From: Pseudomonadota bacterium
GTDB lineage: Bacteria; Pseudomonadota; Gammaproteobacteria; Steroidobacterales; Steroidobacteraceae
Reading direction: 5' to 3'
NCBI GenBank assembly: GCA_016705325.1
Contig: JADIYJ010000027.1
Span: 186,001 to 250,000 of the forward strand
Length of the DNA stretch: 64,000 nt
Shown piece by piece: positions 36,501-43,777 of this stretch; the first letter of the stretch is position 1; every line of letters starts with the position of its first letter. The translations under genes were made by a program, and so were the position numbers. Under the pieces are notes generated by a model. The model was not told the DNA's origin, searched no databases, and saw nothing but the letters and a program-made list of their open reading frames with translations.

Positions 36501-36707
36501 ACGGTCACGCCGCTGGGCGAGCGCTTCTACGGGGTGCCTTCGGATATCCCTGGGTTCGGCACCGGCACGATGGACGTGTACGACTTCCTTCCGTTCCCGG
36601 GCAATACCCCGGAGCTCGGCGTGCTGTTGTTCACCAATGGCGCCCGCGGCGGCAATACGGGCGGCGCGACCAAGAACACAGAGGCACTGCAGTTCCTGGT
36701 CCCGTGA
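33552..36707 (+). CDS. secreted subtilisin-like (S8) serine protease with PA domain
   Basis: A 1051-residue exoprotease. Signal peptide (ending TVAAE), an I9-type propeptide (about 75-165), then the S8 catalytic domain with Asp192 in VLDSGID, His272 in GGHGTHVAD and Ser584 in GGTSGAAPM. A protease-associated (PA) domain with CVAFAPGSLAGKIVLVDRG is inserted between His and Ser, as in lactocepin/Vpr-type subtilases. The remaining about 400 residues look like Fn3/Ig-type beta domains with Cys pairs. No sortase or PEP-CTERM signal is seen. The gene stands alone and is followed by a terminator; it probably digests external protein. Confidence 0.92.
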   Translation: MMIRKLTLSSIAGVLTFVATSPVAPPTVAAERDVARTTRVAPASIERLRLDAPMARGDATTALDPSLLRSRGAQQVLVRFKSPSVAESGVENPADQVMRREQIRLEQNTFVSRIQRAAPSAQVIADVQVVLNAIVLQADAAAIKQIAADPAVARVSRVIDYKLDLAETVPYITARKLQNVNKGKGIKVAVLDSGIDYTHAAFGGAGTAAAYAAAYGTSTADSRNTTRNGLFPTARVVAGHDFVGEVWPNGPLAPDADPIDCGPSAIACAGGHGTHVADIIGGKLGVAPKVSLYAVKICSAVTSSCSGVALLQGMEYAADPNGDGCHNDRVDIINMSLGSPYGQPFDDDLVAAVEGASKLGILTVASAGNSSDKPYVTGTPGAAPSALSVAQTAVPSDFQPFFDVTAPANIAGTYSAVYQSWSAPLESVVERPLQYGDGANGNLNGCVAFAPGSLAGKIVLVDRGACDFSLKISNVAAGNGTIGIIGLVAPGDPFEGSLGAGTPSIPGYMISQALSNMLKSGLPGTTLRFDPNNGLPLVMSMVGSSSRGPSNYYNAIKPEIGAPGASVSALAGAGTGTGAFGGTSGAAPMVSGSAALVLGALPGLRPFEVKARLMNNAERNIYSNVVSGTLAEITRIGNGEVRAYDAWADPAAAWDADTRIAALSFGQVDANRKSRTITRKVAVKNYSNNSITYDISSVFRFADDQALGAVKINAPKTLVVPGKSIRTFNVAMTVDGEKVRNNAMDSGANGANPAALTLNEIDGYLVLNAGPKSRLHLAWHVLPRRAAEVTGNTTLSFNGGLATVDLTNKGVGTAQNDAYSLLATSPNQPQGGPGQGMPTPDIRSVGINTYPVPAGYCSANESFIWAFAVNTWERQTHLLPVAHVVSLDTNRDGTWDYEIVNLDASYSSISDGRQLAWVIDLAASTASAYFFAEHATNTGNTVLLVCGEQVGLTGTDMLATNVDMKVETLDFYFGGPGDSVSGLTVTPLGERFYGVPSDIPGFGTGTMDVYDFLPFPGNTPELGVLLFTNGARGGNTGGATKNTEALQFLVP

Positions 36708-36733
36708 GATCGGCCTGAAACCGATCCCTGCCA

Positions 36734-36763
36734 GGGCCTCCCCCGCACGGGGGAGGCCCTTTT
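36734..36763 (+). terminator. Rho-independent terminator after the subtilase gene
   Basis: GGGCCTCCCCC and GGGGGAGGCCC form a perfect 11-bp stem with a GCAC loop, followed by TTTT. It could also end the convergent lipoprotein transcript in part. Confidence 0.9.
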
Positions 36764-36767
36764 CATT

Positions 36768-37229
36768 TCAGCGCGCAGCAGGCTGGGCCGCGCGCGGCGA
36801 TTCGCAAAGCCGGAAGTTGCCCCGGTAGTCGCTGCGATAGTCGAATTTGCGTCCCGCCACGTCGAAGACGATCCAGTAGCCGGCAATTGGGGACTCTGTG
36901 TAGAACTCGCCCGGCCGCCGGCAGCCGAGCGAACCGTCGCTCCAGGTGACGGCTTCGTCCCGGATCAGCCGCACGACCGAGGGGTCCGCTCCTGAACGAC
37001 GGATCGCATCCTCGCGCACCCGCGCGACGAGTTCCGCGGGCGCTTCGCCCGTCACTTGCGCCCTGGGCTCAGCCACGCGCTCGGGTAGCGGTCTGGCCGT
37101 GGCCCTGCGTGCTTCGATACGACGCGCCTTGTCGTCGACCGGCTCATCAGCGGCCTGGGCACCGACACAGCCCTGCAACAGCACGCACCATATCAGCAGG
37201 GTTGCCGCCCCTGGCCTCAATCGCGCCAC
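36768..37229 (-). CDS. lipoprotein, copy 1 of a paralogous pair
   Basis: A 153-residue predicted lipoprotein: GTG start at 37229, hydrophobic segment and lipobox LLQGC. A charged middle is followed by a C-terminal module EAVTWSDGSLGCRRPGEFY with AGYWIVFDVAGRKFDYRSD and a final Cys. The same module ends the gene at 37397-37834, so the two are paralogues. The two conserved Cys in the module could form a disulfide. Function is unknown. It is the left half of a tandemly duplicated unit. Confidence 0.75.
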   Translation of the reverse strand: MARLRPGAATLLIWCVLLQGCVGAQAADEPVDDKARRIEARRATARPLPERVAEPRAQVTGEAPAELVARVREDAIRRSGADPSVVRLIRDEAVTWSDGSLGCRRPGEFYTESPIAGYWIVFDVAGRKFDYRSDYRGNFRLCESPRAAQPAAR

Positions 37230-37230
37230 T

Positions 37231-37425
37231 GCCCTGCTCCTTTGTCGCGATACGCATGCCGGCGGCGGCACGGACGACCTGGTCATGGCAAGTCCCAACT
37301 CAGCGGCGAGTACAACAACGATATCGGGTGACTGCCCGAGTTCATGGAATTCACCTTGCCTGTCGAGGTCATCGAGTACGTCCGCCTTTTGCTGGCCTAC
37401 GCCGCCACCGGTGACGCGACTCTGC
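37231..37425 (+). pseudogene. decayed fragment of rlmJ
   Basis: Plus-strand sequence here aligns with rlmJ (37973-38170). DTHAGGGTDDL matches DTHAGGGTYDL, and after a frameshift LSGEYNNDIG and EVIEYVRLLLAYAATGD match RSGEYKNGIG and ELADYVRLVKACAGAGR. The start codon region is absent and frame shifts and a stop interrupt it. Its right end overlaps the 3' end of the second lipoprotein gene. It is the remnant of a second rlmJ copy. Confidence 0.8.
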
Positions 37426-37834
37426 TCGCTGGACAGAACACCGGCTTGCCGCGCGACATCGCGTGATAGTTCAGCGTCTGCTCGCCCGCCTGCAACACGA
37501 TCCGGTACCCGGCAACGAGCGCCTGCGTGTACATCATCCCGGGCTTCGGGCAACCAAGCGACCCGTCCGGCCAGGTCACCGCTTCGGCGCTCGTCACCTT
37601 GATGTCGGCCCGAGCCGTCGTCGAACGATTGGCCGCGTCGTCGAGCGCGGCCTCGATCATCTCGGCGGGTGCATTCGTCACGGCTTTCTCCTCGACAGCG
37701 GGAGGCGGACCGCCCGCCACCTGGCCCATGGCACATCCGGCGGCGACGGTGCAGGCCAGCCAGGCTGCGGTGAGAGACCCGCGCCAGCGAACCGTCGAAC
37801 CGGAACCTGTCCGGTGCAGTACTCTTGTCGACAT
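37397..37834 (-). CDS. lipoprotein, copy 2 of a paralogous pair
   Basis: A 145-residue predicted lipoprotein with lipobox VAAGC and the C-terminal module EAVTWPDGSLGCPKPGMMY, AGYRIVLQAGEQTLNYHA and a final Cys, shared with the gene at 36768. The ATG at 37834 is preceded by AACGGAG; an upstream ATG at 37882 overlaps the rlmJ start codon and is less likely. Its last codons run antisense into the rlmJ fragment, so the C-terminus may have been replaced at the duplication join. Divergent from rlmJ by 46 bp. Confidence 0.75.
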   Translation of the reverse strand: MSTRVLHRTGSGSTVRWRGSLTAAWLACTVAAGCAMGQVAGGPPPAVEEKAVTNAPAEMIEAALDDAANRSTTARADIKVTSAEAVTWPDGSLGCPKPGMMYTQALVAGYRIVLQAGEQTLNYHAMSRGKPVFCPASRVASPVAA

Positions 37835-37880
37835 CCAGCGTGACTCCGTTGCGTGACCCGGGACCCCGGATCGATCAGAC

Positions 37881-38732
37881 ATGAATTATCGCCACGCGTT
37901 CCATGCGGGGAACTTCGCGGACGTGCTGAAGCACGTCGTGCTCATGATGCTCGTCGAGCACCTGAAGAAGAAGCCTGCGCCGTTCTTCTACCTCGACACG
38001 CACGCCGGTGGCGGCACCTACGACCTGAGCCTCGGCGAATCCCAGCGCAGCGGCGAATACAAGAACGGCATCGGCCGCTTGCTCGAATTTCCCGAAGCTG
38101 CGCTTGCGCCGGAACTCGCGGATTACGTGCGCCTGGTCAAGGCGTGCGCAGGAGCCGGTCGCAGTGCGATCACGGCTTACCCCGGCTCGCCTACCATCGT
38201 CGGGAGAATGCGTCGCCGCACCGACCGGCTGGTGCTCGCGGAAACGCATGCGCGCGAAGCGTCGGCGCTGCGCTCGACACTCGGCCGGCAGAAGCTCGTG
38301 TCGATCGTCGAAAGCGACGGCTACGCCGCGTTGAAGGCCCAGTTGCCGCCGCGTGAAAACCGCGGCCTCGTGCTGATTGACCCGCCCTTCGAAACGGACA
38401 ATGAGTTCGATCGAATTCTAGGTGCGCTGGAAACAGGCTACGAGCGCTGGCCGACCGGCACGTACTGCATCTGGTACCCGCTCTCGGAACGCGCGGGACC
38501 GCTGCGTTTCCGCCGCAATCTCGAAGGGTCGGGGATCCGCAAGGTGCTCGACGTGACGCTGAGCGTGATGCCGGACGATACGGCCGTTGGTTTGCGAGGT
38601 TCAGGCCTCGTGCTCGTGAATCCGCCGTGGCTGCTCGATGAACGGCTCGCGGAACTGCTGCCGGACCTGCACCGGCTGCTGGTGCCCGACGGCGCGGGCG
38701 GCACCGGCGTCGAGTGGTGGATCGGGGAATAA
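37881..38732 (+). CDS. rlmJ: 23S rRNA m6A2030 methyltransferase
   Basis: A 283-residue SAM-dependent enzyme: start MNYRHAFHAGNFADVLKH, SAM site DTHAGGGTYDLSLGESQRSG, catalytic VLIDPPFE and YCIWYPL. It methylates A2030 of 23S rRNA; in other bacteria (as YhiR/ComJ) it has been tied to using DNA as a nutrient. The ATG at 37881 is the family start. A truncated relative lies about 450 bp upstream. Confidence 0.95.
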   Translation: MNYRHAFHAGNFADVLKHVVLMMLVEHLKKKPAPFFYLDTHAGGGTYDLSLGESQRSGEYKNGIGRLLEFPEAALAPELADYVRLVKACAGAGRSAITAYPGSPTIVGRMRRRTDRLVLAETHAREASALRSTLGRQKLVSIVESDGYAALKAQLPPRENRGLVLIDPPFETDNEFDRILGALETGYERWPTGTYCIWYPLSERAGPLRFRRNLEGSGIRKVLDVTLSVMPDDTAVGLRGSGLVLVNPPWLLDERLAELLPDLHRLLVPDGAGGTGVEWWIGE

Positions 38733-38987
38733 CAGGGTCTTGGGCGACGCCGAAGTTTGCGCCCGTCATCAGATGACATCGGCCTGCGCCCCGTCAGATG
38801 AATGGGCAATATCATCGATCTCCGGCCGCCGCCCAAGTGCGATTTGTGATGGCTTCGCGCTGCCCCGATGGAGCGGCTCGTTGATCGTCGGCGGGTTGCA
38901 ATCGATCCTTGGACAACGCTCTGGCATCGCATTCCGCCGGCGAATATGACACATTAGCGTCACGATCCGTCCAGGCACGCTGTGTCC

Positions 38988-40019
38988 ATGCAAGTGAATT
39001 TGCCCGCTTCGCATTCACCGGCGCACGTCGCACCCAGCATCAACTCGGGATTGGCGGACTGGCATCGCATGATCTGCGATACGCCGTCCGCACCACACGA
39101 GACCGCCGGCGGCGACATTTGCTTCATCAACTCTAGAATTTCACCCCGGATCGGCTGCGGTACGCTGGATCTCGTTTCGTTGGACGAGGATCTCATTCTG
39201 CTCGGTATGCGCGGCTACTTTCACGAGGACCTGAGCTACCAGGGCATTGGTGAAGGCTGGACCCGATTTCACTTCCGCAAGTCGGCACGCACGTTGATGG
39301 AATTCGACGGAATCGCGCCCAGCGAGCTTGAAGGACCGCTGTGCCAGATTCTGCATCAGCCGGTCGGTGTCCCGGACAAGGAATGGGTTGAGGGTCGCAC
39401 CAGCCTCGACTGGGTCACGCTGATGATGCGTCCGAACCTGTTGGCGGAACGTTTCAAGCTGGATTCCATCCGTCTCACCGACCCGGTACGGCGGTTGGCA
39501 TACGGGGCAGACGAGTTTCTACTCAAGAACTGGTCCCTGTCCGCCGACATGATGTTGGCCATGGACCAGTTGCTCGGCAATGTCTACTCAGGGGACCTCA
39601 GGCGGGTCCATCTCGAAGCCAAGACGATCGAACTGGTCTGCATGATGTCGCGGGTGTTGAGCCATCGAACCACGGAACGAGCTGCGGTCAAACTGCGGCC
39701 GCGTGACATCGAGGCCCTGCATGAAGTTCGTCGGATCCTGGCGCGTTCGCTGACCGAACGACCGAGCATTGAGGCGCTGGCCCGGCGTGTCGGCATCAAT
39801 CGAAACAAGCTGACGTTCGGTTTCAAGCACCTGTTCGACCAGACGATCTCGGAGTACTGCATCGAATCCCGCTTGCAGTCAGGCTGGCAGCTGCTGCAGG
39901 AAACGACGATGCCCGTTGCCGTGGTGGCCGCGAAGGTAGGCTACGCGCAGGCTGCCGCGTTCTCCACCGCATTCCGTCAGCACTTCGGCGTCACACCCAG
40001 ATACGTCCGGCGGCGCTGA
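38988..40019 (+). CDS. AraC-family transcriptional regulator
   Basis: A 343-residue regulator. The N-terminal 230 residues are a ligand-sensing region (DLILLGMRGYFHEDLSYQ, GWTRFHFRKSARTL) of the PchR-like type. The C-terminal AraC domain has two helix-turn-helices: SIEALARRVGINRNKLTFGF and VVAAKVGYAQAAAFSTAFRQ, with the family ending HFGVTPRYVRR. Regulators of this type commonly control an adjacent TonB receptor, here 177 bp downstream on the same strand. The ATG at 38988 follows a 255-bp gap that should hold its promoter; I saw no clear consensus. Confidence 0.9.
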   Translation: MQVNLPASHSPAHVAPSINSGLADWHRMICDTPSAPHETAGGDICFINSRISPRIGCGTLDLVSLDEDLILLGMRGYFHEDLSYQGIGEGWTRFHFRKSARTLMEFDGIAPSELEGPLCQILHQPVGVPDKEWVEGRTSLDWVTLMMRPNLLAERFKLDSIRLTDPVRRLAYGADEFLLKNWSLSADMMLAMDQLLGNVYSGDLRRVHLEAKTIELVCMMSRVLSHRTTERAAVKLRPRDIEALHEVRRILARSLTERPSIEALARRVGINRNKLTFGFKHLFDQTISEYCIESRLQSGWQLLQETTMPVAVVAAKVGYAQAAAFSTAFRQHFGVTPRYVRRR

Positions 40020-40196
40020 ACCTCTCGTTTCTGCCCCGCGCGCAAACAGTGTGGCCGGCGCAACAACTGCGTGCGGCGGGCGAACGTTTCGCTGCTCACG
40101 AACCCGTAGCTTTGCGCTCGGGACCGGCCTGCGGTCAGTCTCGCCGGCTTAGGTGTTGTCCTTCGCTGGCGAATCGATTTGCCAAAAGAGCCAGAC

Positions 40197-42413
40197 ATGA
40201 AAGCACGCCCGCTACTGCCGCAAGTTGAGCTGCCATTGGCGACCCCAGCGGGTCGCCGTGTTTTCCAGAAGTTGCTGCCTCTGGTGATGGCCACGATTTC
40301 GGCGCCGACCTGGTCGCAAGCGACGCCGGGCATGCTGGAGGAAATTGTGGTCACGGCGCGGCACCGAGACGAAAGCCTCCAGCGCGTGCCTATCGCGATT
40401 TCCGCGATCAACGGCGATGCGATCGCTGAGGCCCGCGAGACCACGCTGCAGGGCCTCGAATTCTCGGTGCCGAACTTGGTGTTCGGCGATACCGGCTCGT
40501 CGGGTGAGACGTTCATCGGCATTCGTGGCATCGGCGATTTCTCGCGCAATATCGGGTTCGATACGCGGGTGGGCGTGTACGTCGACGGCGTCTTTGCCGG
40601 CCAATCTCTGGCGGTGGACCAGGGACTGGTTGACGTCCGGCAGATCGAAGTGCTGCGCGGGCCACAGGGCACGCTGTTCGGCAAGAACAGTTCCTCCGGC
40701 GTCATCAACATCGTCAACAACCCACCCGTTCTCGGTGAACAGAGCGGCGAGTGGCGCCTGCGGGGCGGCAATCTCGATACTCTGGCCGGTTCGGGCGTCG
40801 CCAACCTTCCTCTGGGCGACAAGGTCGCGGCGCGCGTTGCGTTTGTTGTGCAGCAGCAGGAGGGTTACATCGACAACCTGTTCACCGGCGACAAACTGAT
40901 GAGCAACGATCACGTGCTGGGGCGTGCTCTCCTGCTCTTTCAGCCCAGTGATGCACTCGATATCAACTTCTCCGTGGATGTCAGGAAGCAGCACAACGAC
41001 CTGCTGTTCCTGGAACCCGATGCGTCGTTTGAAAATTCGGTCGGTAATCCGCGGGCAGCGCCAGACTTCGTGGTGGACCAGGACGCCAGGCTGATCGACG
41101 AGAACGACGGATGGGGCAGCAGCCTGACGGCGAATTACGCCTTCGACAGTGGCTTCGTGCTGACCTCGATCACGGGTTACCGCAGCGTCGATCGCAAGAC
41201 CGGCAGCGACGAGGACGCCACCCGCGTTTTCACTCTGGATGCGCGTTACTTCGAGGACGATTTCCAGCACTTCACCCAGGAACTGCGGCTCGCCTCGCCC
41301 GACAAGAACCGCTTCCGCTATGTGCTGGGCGCCTTCTACTTTGACCAGGAAGCGAAGACGGACCGCGTGGTGGTCCTCGGTCCGGGCTTCGGCGGCCCGC
41401 CCGCAGGTATCGACGCCGCCGTTCAGGACTCGTCGGTAGATACCCGCAACTGGGCTTTGTTTGTCAATGCGAACTACGACCTGACCGAGCAACTGACCTT
41501 GAGCGGCGGCATTCGCTACACCGACGAACAGAAAGACGCGGTGATCAGCCAGCGGGTCCTGCCGGGCTTCGGCCTGGCCGAAGTGATCGATGAATCGCCG
41601 GATCGCAGCGAGGATTACGTGACGGCCACCGCCAGCCTCCAGTACCAGGTGAGCGACGCCATCTCGACGTATTTCACCTACGCCAGCGGTTACAAGAGCG
41701 GTGGTTTCAACGTCGACCTCGTCCGCACGCCGGACGACCTGCCGTACCAGGAAGAGACCGTCGACAGCTACGAGCTGGGCCTGAAATCCGACCTGCTGGA
41801 CGGTCGGCTGCGGCTCAACCTCTCTGCGTTTTATGCCAAATACGACGACTACCAGGTGTTCCAGTTCCGCTTCGACCCGTCCAGCGGAACCACCGCGTTG
41901 CTCGTCTCCAACGCGGCCTCGGTCACGACGCAGGGCTTCGAGATCGAAGGCACGGCATTGCTGCACGAAGATTTCAGTCTTAGTGTCGGGTTGGGTTACA
42001 ACGACGCAACGTTCGACGACTTTCCGGGCGGCGCGGTCGATTCCGACACCGGCGCGCTACTCAATGTGAAAGGCAACACCTTGCCGCGGGCGCCCGAGTG
42101 GACGGCCGACCTGACCGGACGCTACCAGTTCACCGTGGGCTCCGTGGACAGCCGGCTGATGATCAACTATGCCTATCGGGCCGAGCAATTCTTCAACCCC
42201 GACAACCGCGAGAACTCGCGGCAGGGCAGCTTCGGCTTGTTGAACGCCGCACTCGACTTCGATATCAGCCAGCGCTGGGCACTGGGACTTTATGGCCGCA
42301 ACCTGACGGACGAAACCTATCGCACCATGCGCGGCATCAGCTTTCTCGGGGTGCCCTTCAGCCTGTTCGGCCAGACGCGGACCTACGGCGCTGAAGTCAC
42401 TTTCCGCTATTGA
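40197..42413 (+). CDS. TonB-dependent outer-membrane receptor
   Basis: A 738-residue receptor. A long signal region (about 1-40) leads to the TonB-box-like MLEEIVVTARHRDES, a plug with GIRGIGDFSRNIGFDTRVGV and IEVLRGPQGTLFGKNSSSG, and a 22-strand barrel ending TYGAEVTFRY. This is the catecholate/vitamin-type fold common in Sphingomonadales and Xanthomonadales for uptake of varied organic compounds, not only siderophores. The ATG at 40197 gives MKARPLLPQ. It is followed after 11 bp by a secreted amidohydrolase, so the two are probably cotranscribed. Confidence 0.94.
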   Translation: MKARPLLPQVELPLATPAGRRVFQKLLPLVMATISAPTWSQATPGMLEEIVVTARHRDESLQRVPIAISAINGDAIAEARETTLQGLEFSVPNLVFGDTGSSGETFIGIRGIGDFSRNIGFDTRVGVYVDGVFAGQSLAVDQGLVDVRQIEVLRGPQGTLFGKNSSSGVINIVNNPPVLGEQSGEWRLRGGNLDTLAGSGVANLPLGDKVAARVAFVVQQQEGYIDNLFTGDKLMSNDHVLGRALLLFQPSDALDINFSVDVRKQHNDLLFLEPDASFENSVGNPRAAPDFVVDQDARLIDENDGWGSSLTANYAFDSGFVLTSITGYRSVDRKTGSDEDATRVFTLDARYFEDDFQHFTQELRLASPDKNRFRYVLGAFYFDQEAKTDRVVVLGPGFGGPPAGIDAAVQDSSVDTRNWALFVNANYDLTEQLTLSGGIRYTDEQKDAVISQRVLPGFGLAEVIDESPDRSEDYVTATASLQYQVSDAISTYFTYASGYKSGGFNVDLVRTPDDLPYQEETVDSYELGLKSDLLDGRLRLNLSAFYAKYDDYQVFQFRFDPSSGTTALLVSNAASVTTQGFEIEGTALLHEDFSLSVGLGYNDATFDDFPGGAVDSDTGALLNVKGNTLPRAPEWTADLTGRYQFTVGSVDSRLMINYAYRAEQFFNPDNRENSRQGSFGLLNAALDFDISQRWALGLYGRNLTDETYRTMRGISFLGVPFSLFGQTRTYGAEVTFRY

Positions 42414-42424
42414 TTGCAACCGGT

Positions 42425-43777
42425 ATGAAACTCCGCCACTGGCAAGTGTCAGCCCGACGCAGCCGGCTCGCCGGCGCGCTGGCCATGCTGCTGTGGTGCG
42501 TGTCTCCGTTGCTCGCGCCTGGGGCGGCCGCGGCCGACGCCGACGCCCAGGTGCCGATGCTGCTGACGTTTGCCACCATCGTTGACGGCACCGGCGAACT
42601 CGTCCCAGGTCGGGAAATCATCGTTGAGCACGGCGTCATCGTGGCCATCGGCACATCTCTGGCCGAACGCTACCCCGGCGCCCGGCCTGTCGACCTCAGT
42701 GGCCTGACCGCCATTCCCGGGCTGATCGACAGCCACGTCCATATCACCTACGGATTGTGCGGCCCGTCCCGAGGCGACGCGTGGCATCAGTTGCTGCGGG
42801 AAACGCCGGCACCGCAGCGCCTGGTAGCGGCTATCGGCAACGCTGAGAAAATGCTCGAGATCGGCGTCACGACGGCGCGTGACCTGTTCGCGCTCGATCA
42901 GGTGGATTTTTACCTGCGCGAACTGATCGAGCGGGGCATCGTGCCCGGCCCGAGGCTGTTTCTTTCCGGCACGGGTATTCATCCGTTGGTAATGCCGCCG
43001 GCTGCCAGCGGCACCGAGGCGGAGCGGATCGCCAGTCTCAGCCAGCGTGCACGCGAGGTCGCCGACAGTGGTGCGGACTGGCTGAAAATATTCGCAACCA
43101 CCGGCACCGGCTCGGACCTGAGCGGCGAGCGGGTCTACTACTACCCGGAGATCAAGGCCGCGACCGACACCGCGCACGCGAAGGGATTGCGGGTGGCGGT
43201 GCACGCCTACGGCCCGACGGCCGTGCCCGATGCGATTCGGGCTGGCGTCGATTCCATCGAGCACGCGGTGGACGTCGATGACGCATCGTTGCGCGCCTGG
43301 GCTGCCAGCGGCATATTCTACGTCCCCACGATCGATCACAACCGCTATTACGCGGACCATCGCAATGAATACGGTTACGACGCAGACGCCGAGCGCGCGC
43401 TGCGTGCCTTCATTCCCCGGAACGTGGCGATGCTGCGGCGTGCACATGCGGCTGGCGTGCCGATTGCCATGGGCTCGGACGCGGTGATGACCATGTTCGG
43501 CGACAACACGCGCGAACTCGAGTGGTTCGTCGCTGCGGGCATGACGCCGGGCGAAGCGCTGCGGGCGGCCACACTCAACGGCGCGCGGCTACTGGGCCAG
43601 CAGGACCACCTCGGGCGACTGGCACCTGGCTTCGCGGCCGACATCGTCGCCGTCACCGGTCAACCCCTGACCGACATCCGGGCGGTCACGCGGCAGGTTG
43701 TCTGGGTGATGAAGGCCGGTGAGGTCGTGGTCGACAAGCGACCGCTTGGAGAGGCAAGCGGGGCGCGTGGAGACTAG
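42425..43777 (+). CDS. secreted amidohydrolase (imidazolonepropionase/prolidase-like)
   Basis: A 450-residue metal-dependent hydrolase with a signal peptide (ending GAAAADA). Metal-site motifs are GLIDSHVHITYG, a likely carboxylated Lys in DWLKIFATTG, His in VAVHAYG and SIEHAVD, and Asp in AMGSDAVM. This branch hydrolyses amide bonds such as Xaa-Pro or N-acyl compounds, but the substrate cannot be read. It follows the TonB receptor by 11 bp and overlaps the ligase start by 11 bp, giving a compact operon: import, cleave, activate. Confidence 0.88.
   Translation: MKLRHWQVSARRSRLAGALAMLLWCVSPLLAPGAAAADADAQVPMLLTFATIVDGTGELVPGREIIVEHGVIVAIGTSLAERYPGARPVDLSGLTAIPGLIDSHVHITYGLCGPSRGDAWHQLLRETPAPQRLVAAIGNAEKMLEIGVTTARDLFALDQVDFYLRELIERGIVPGPRLFLSGTGIHPLVMPPAASGTEAERIASLSQRAREVADSGADWLKIFATTGTGSDLSGERVYYYPEIKAATDTAHAKGLRVAVHAYGPTAVPDAIRAGVDSIEHAVDVDDASLRAWAASGIFYVPTIDHNRYYADHRNEYGYDADAERALRAFIPRNVAMLRRAHAAGVPIAMGSDAVMTMFGDNTRELEWFVAAGMTPGEALRAATLNGARLLGQQDHLGRLAPGFAADIVAVTGQPLTDIRAVTRQVVWVMKAGEVVVDKRPLGEASGARGD

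Noticed and set aside
40212..41966. 584-codon open frame antisense to the TonB receptor
   Set aside because: No family features; the sense frame is a full receptor.
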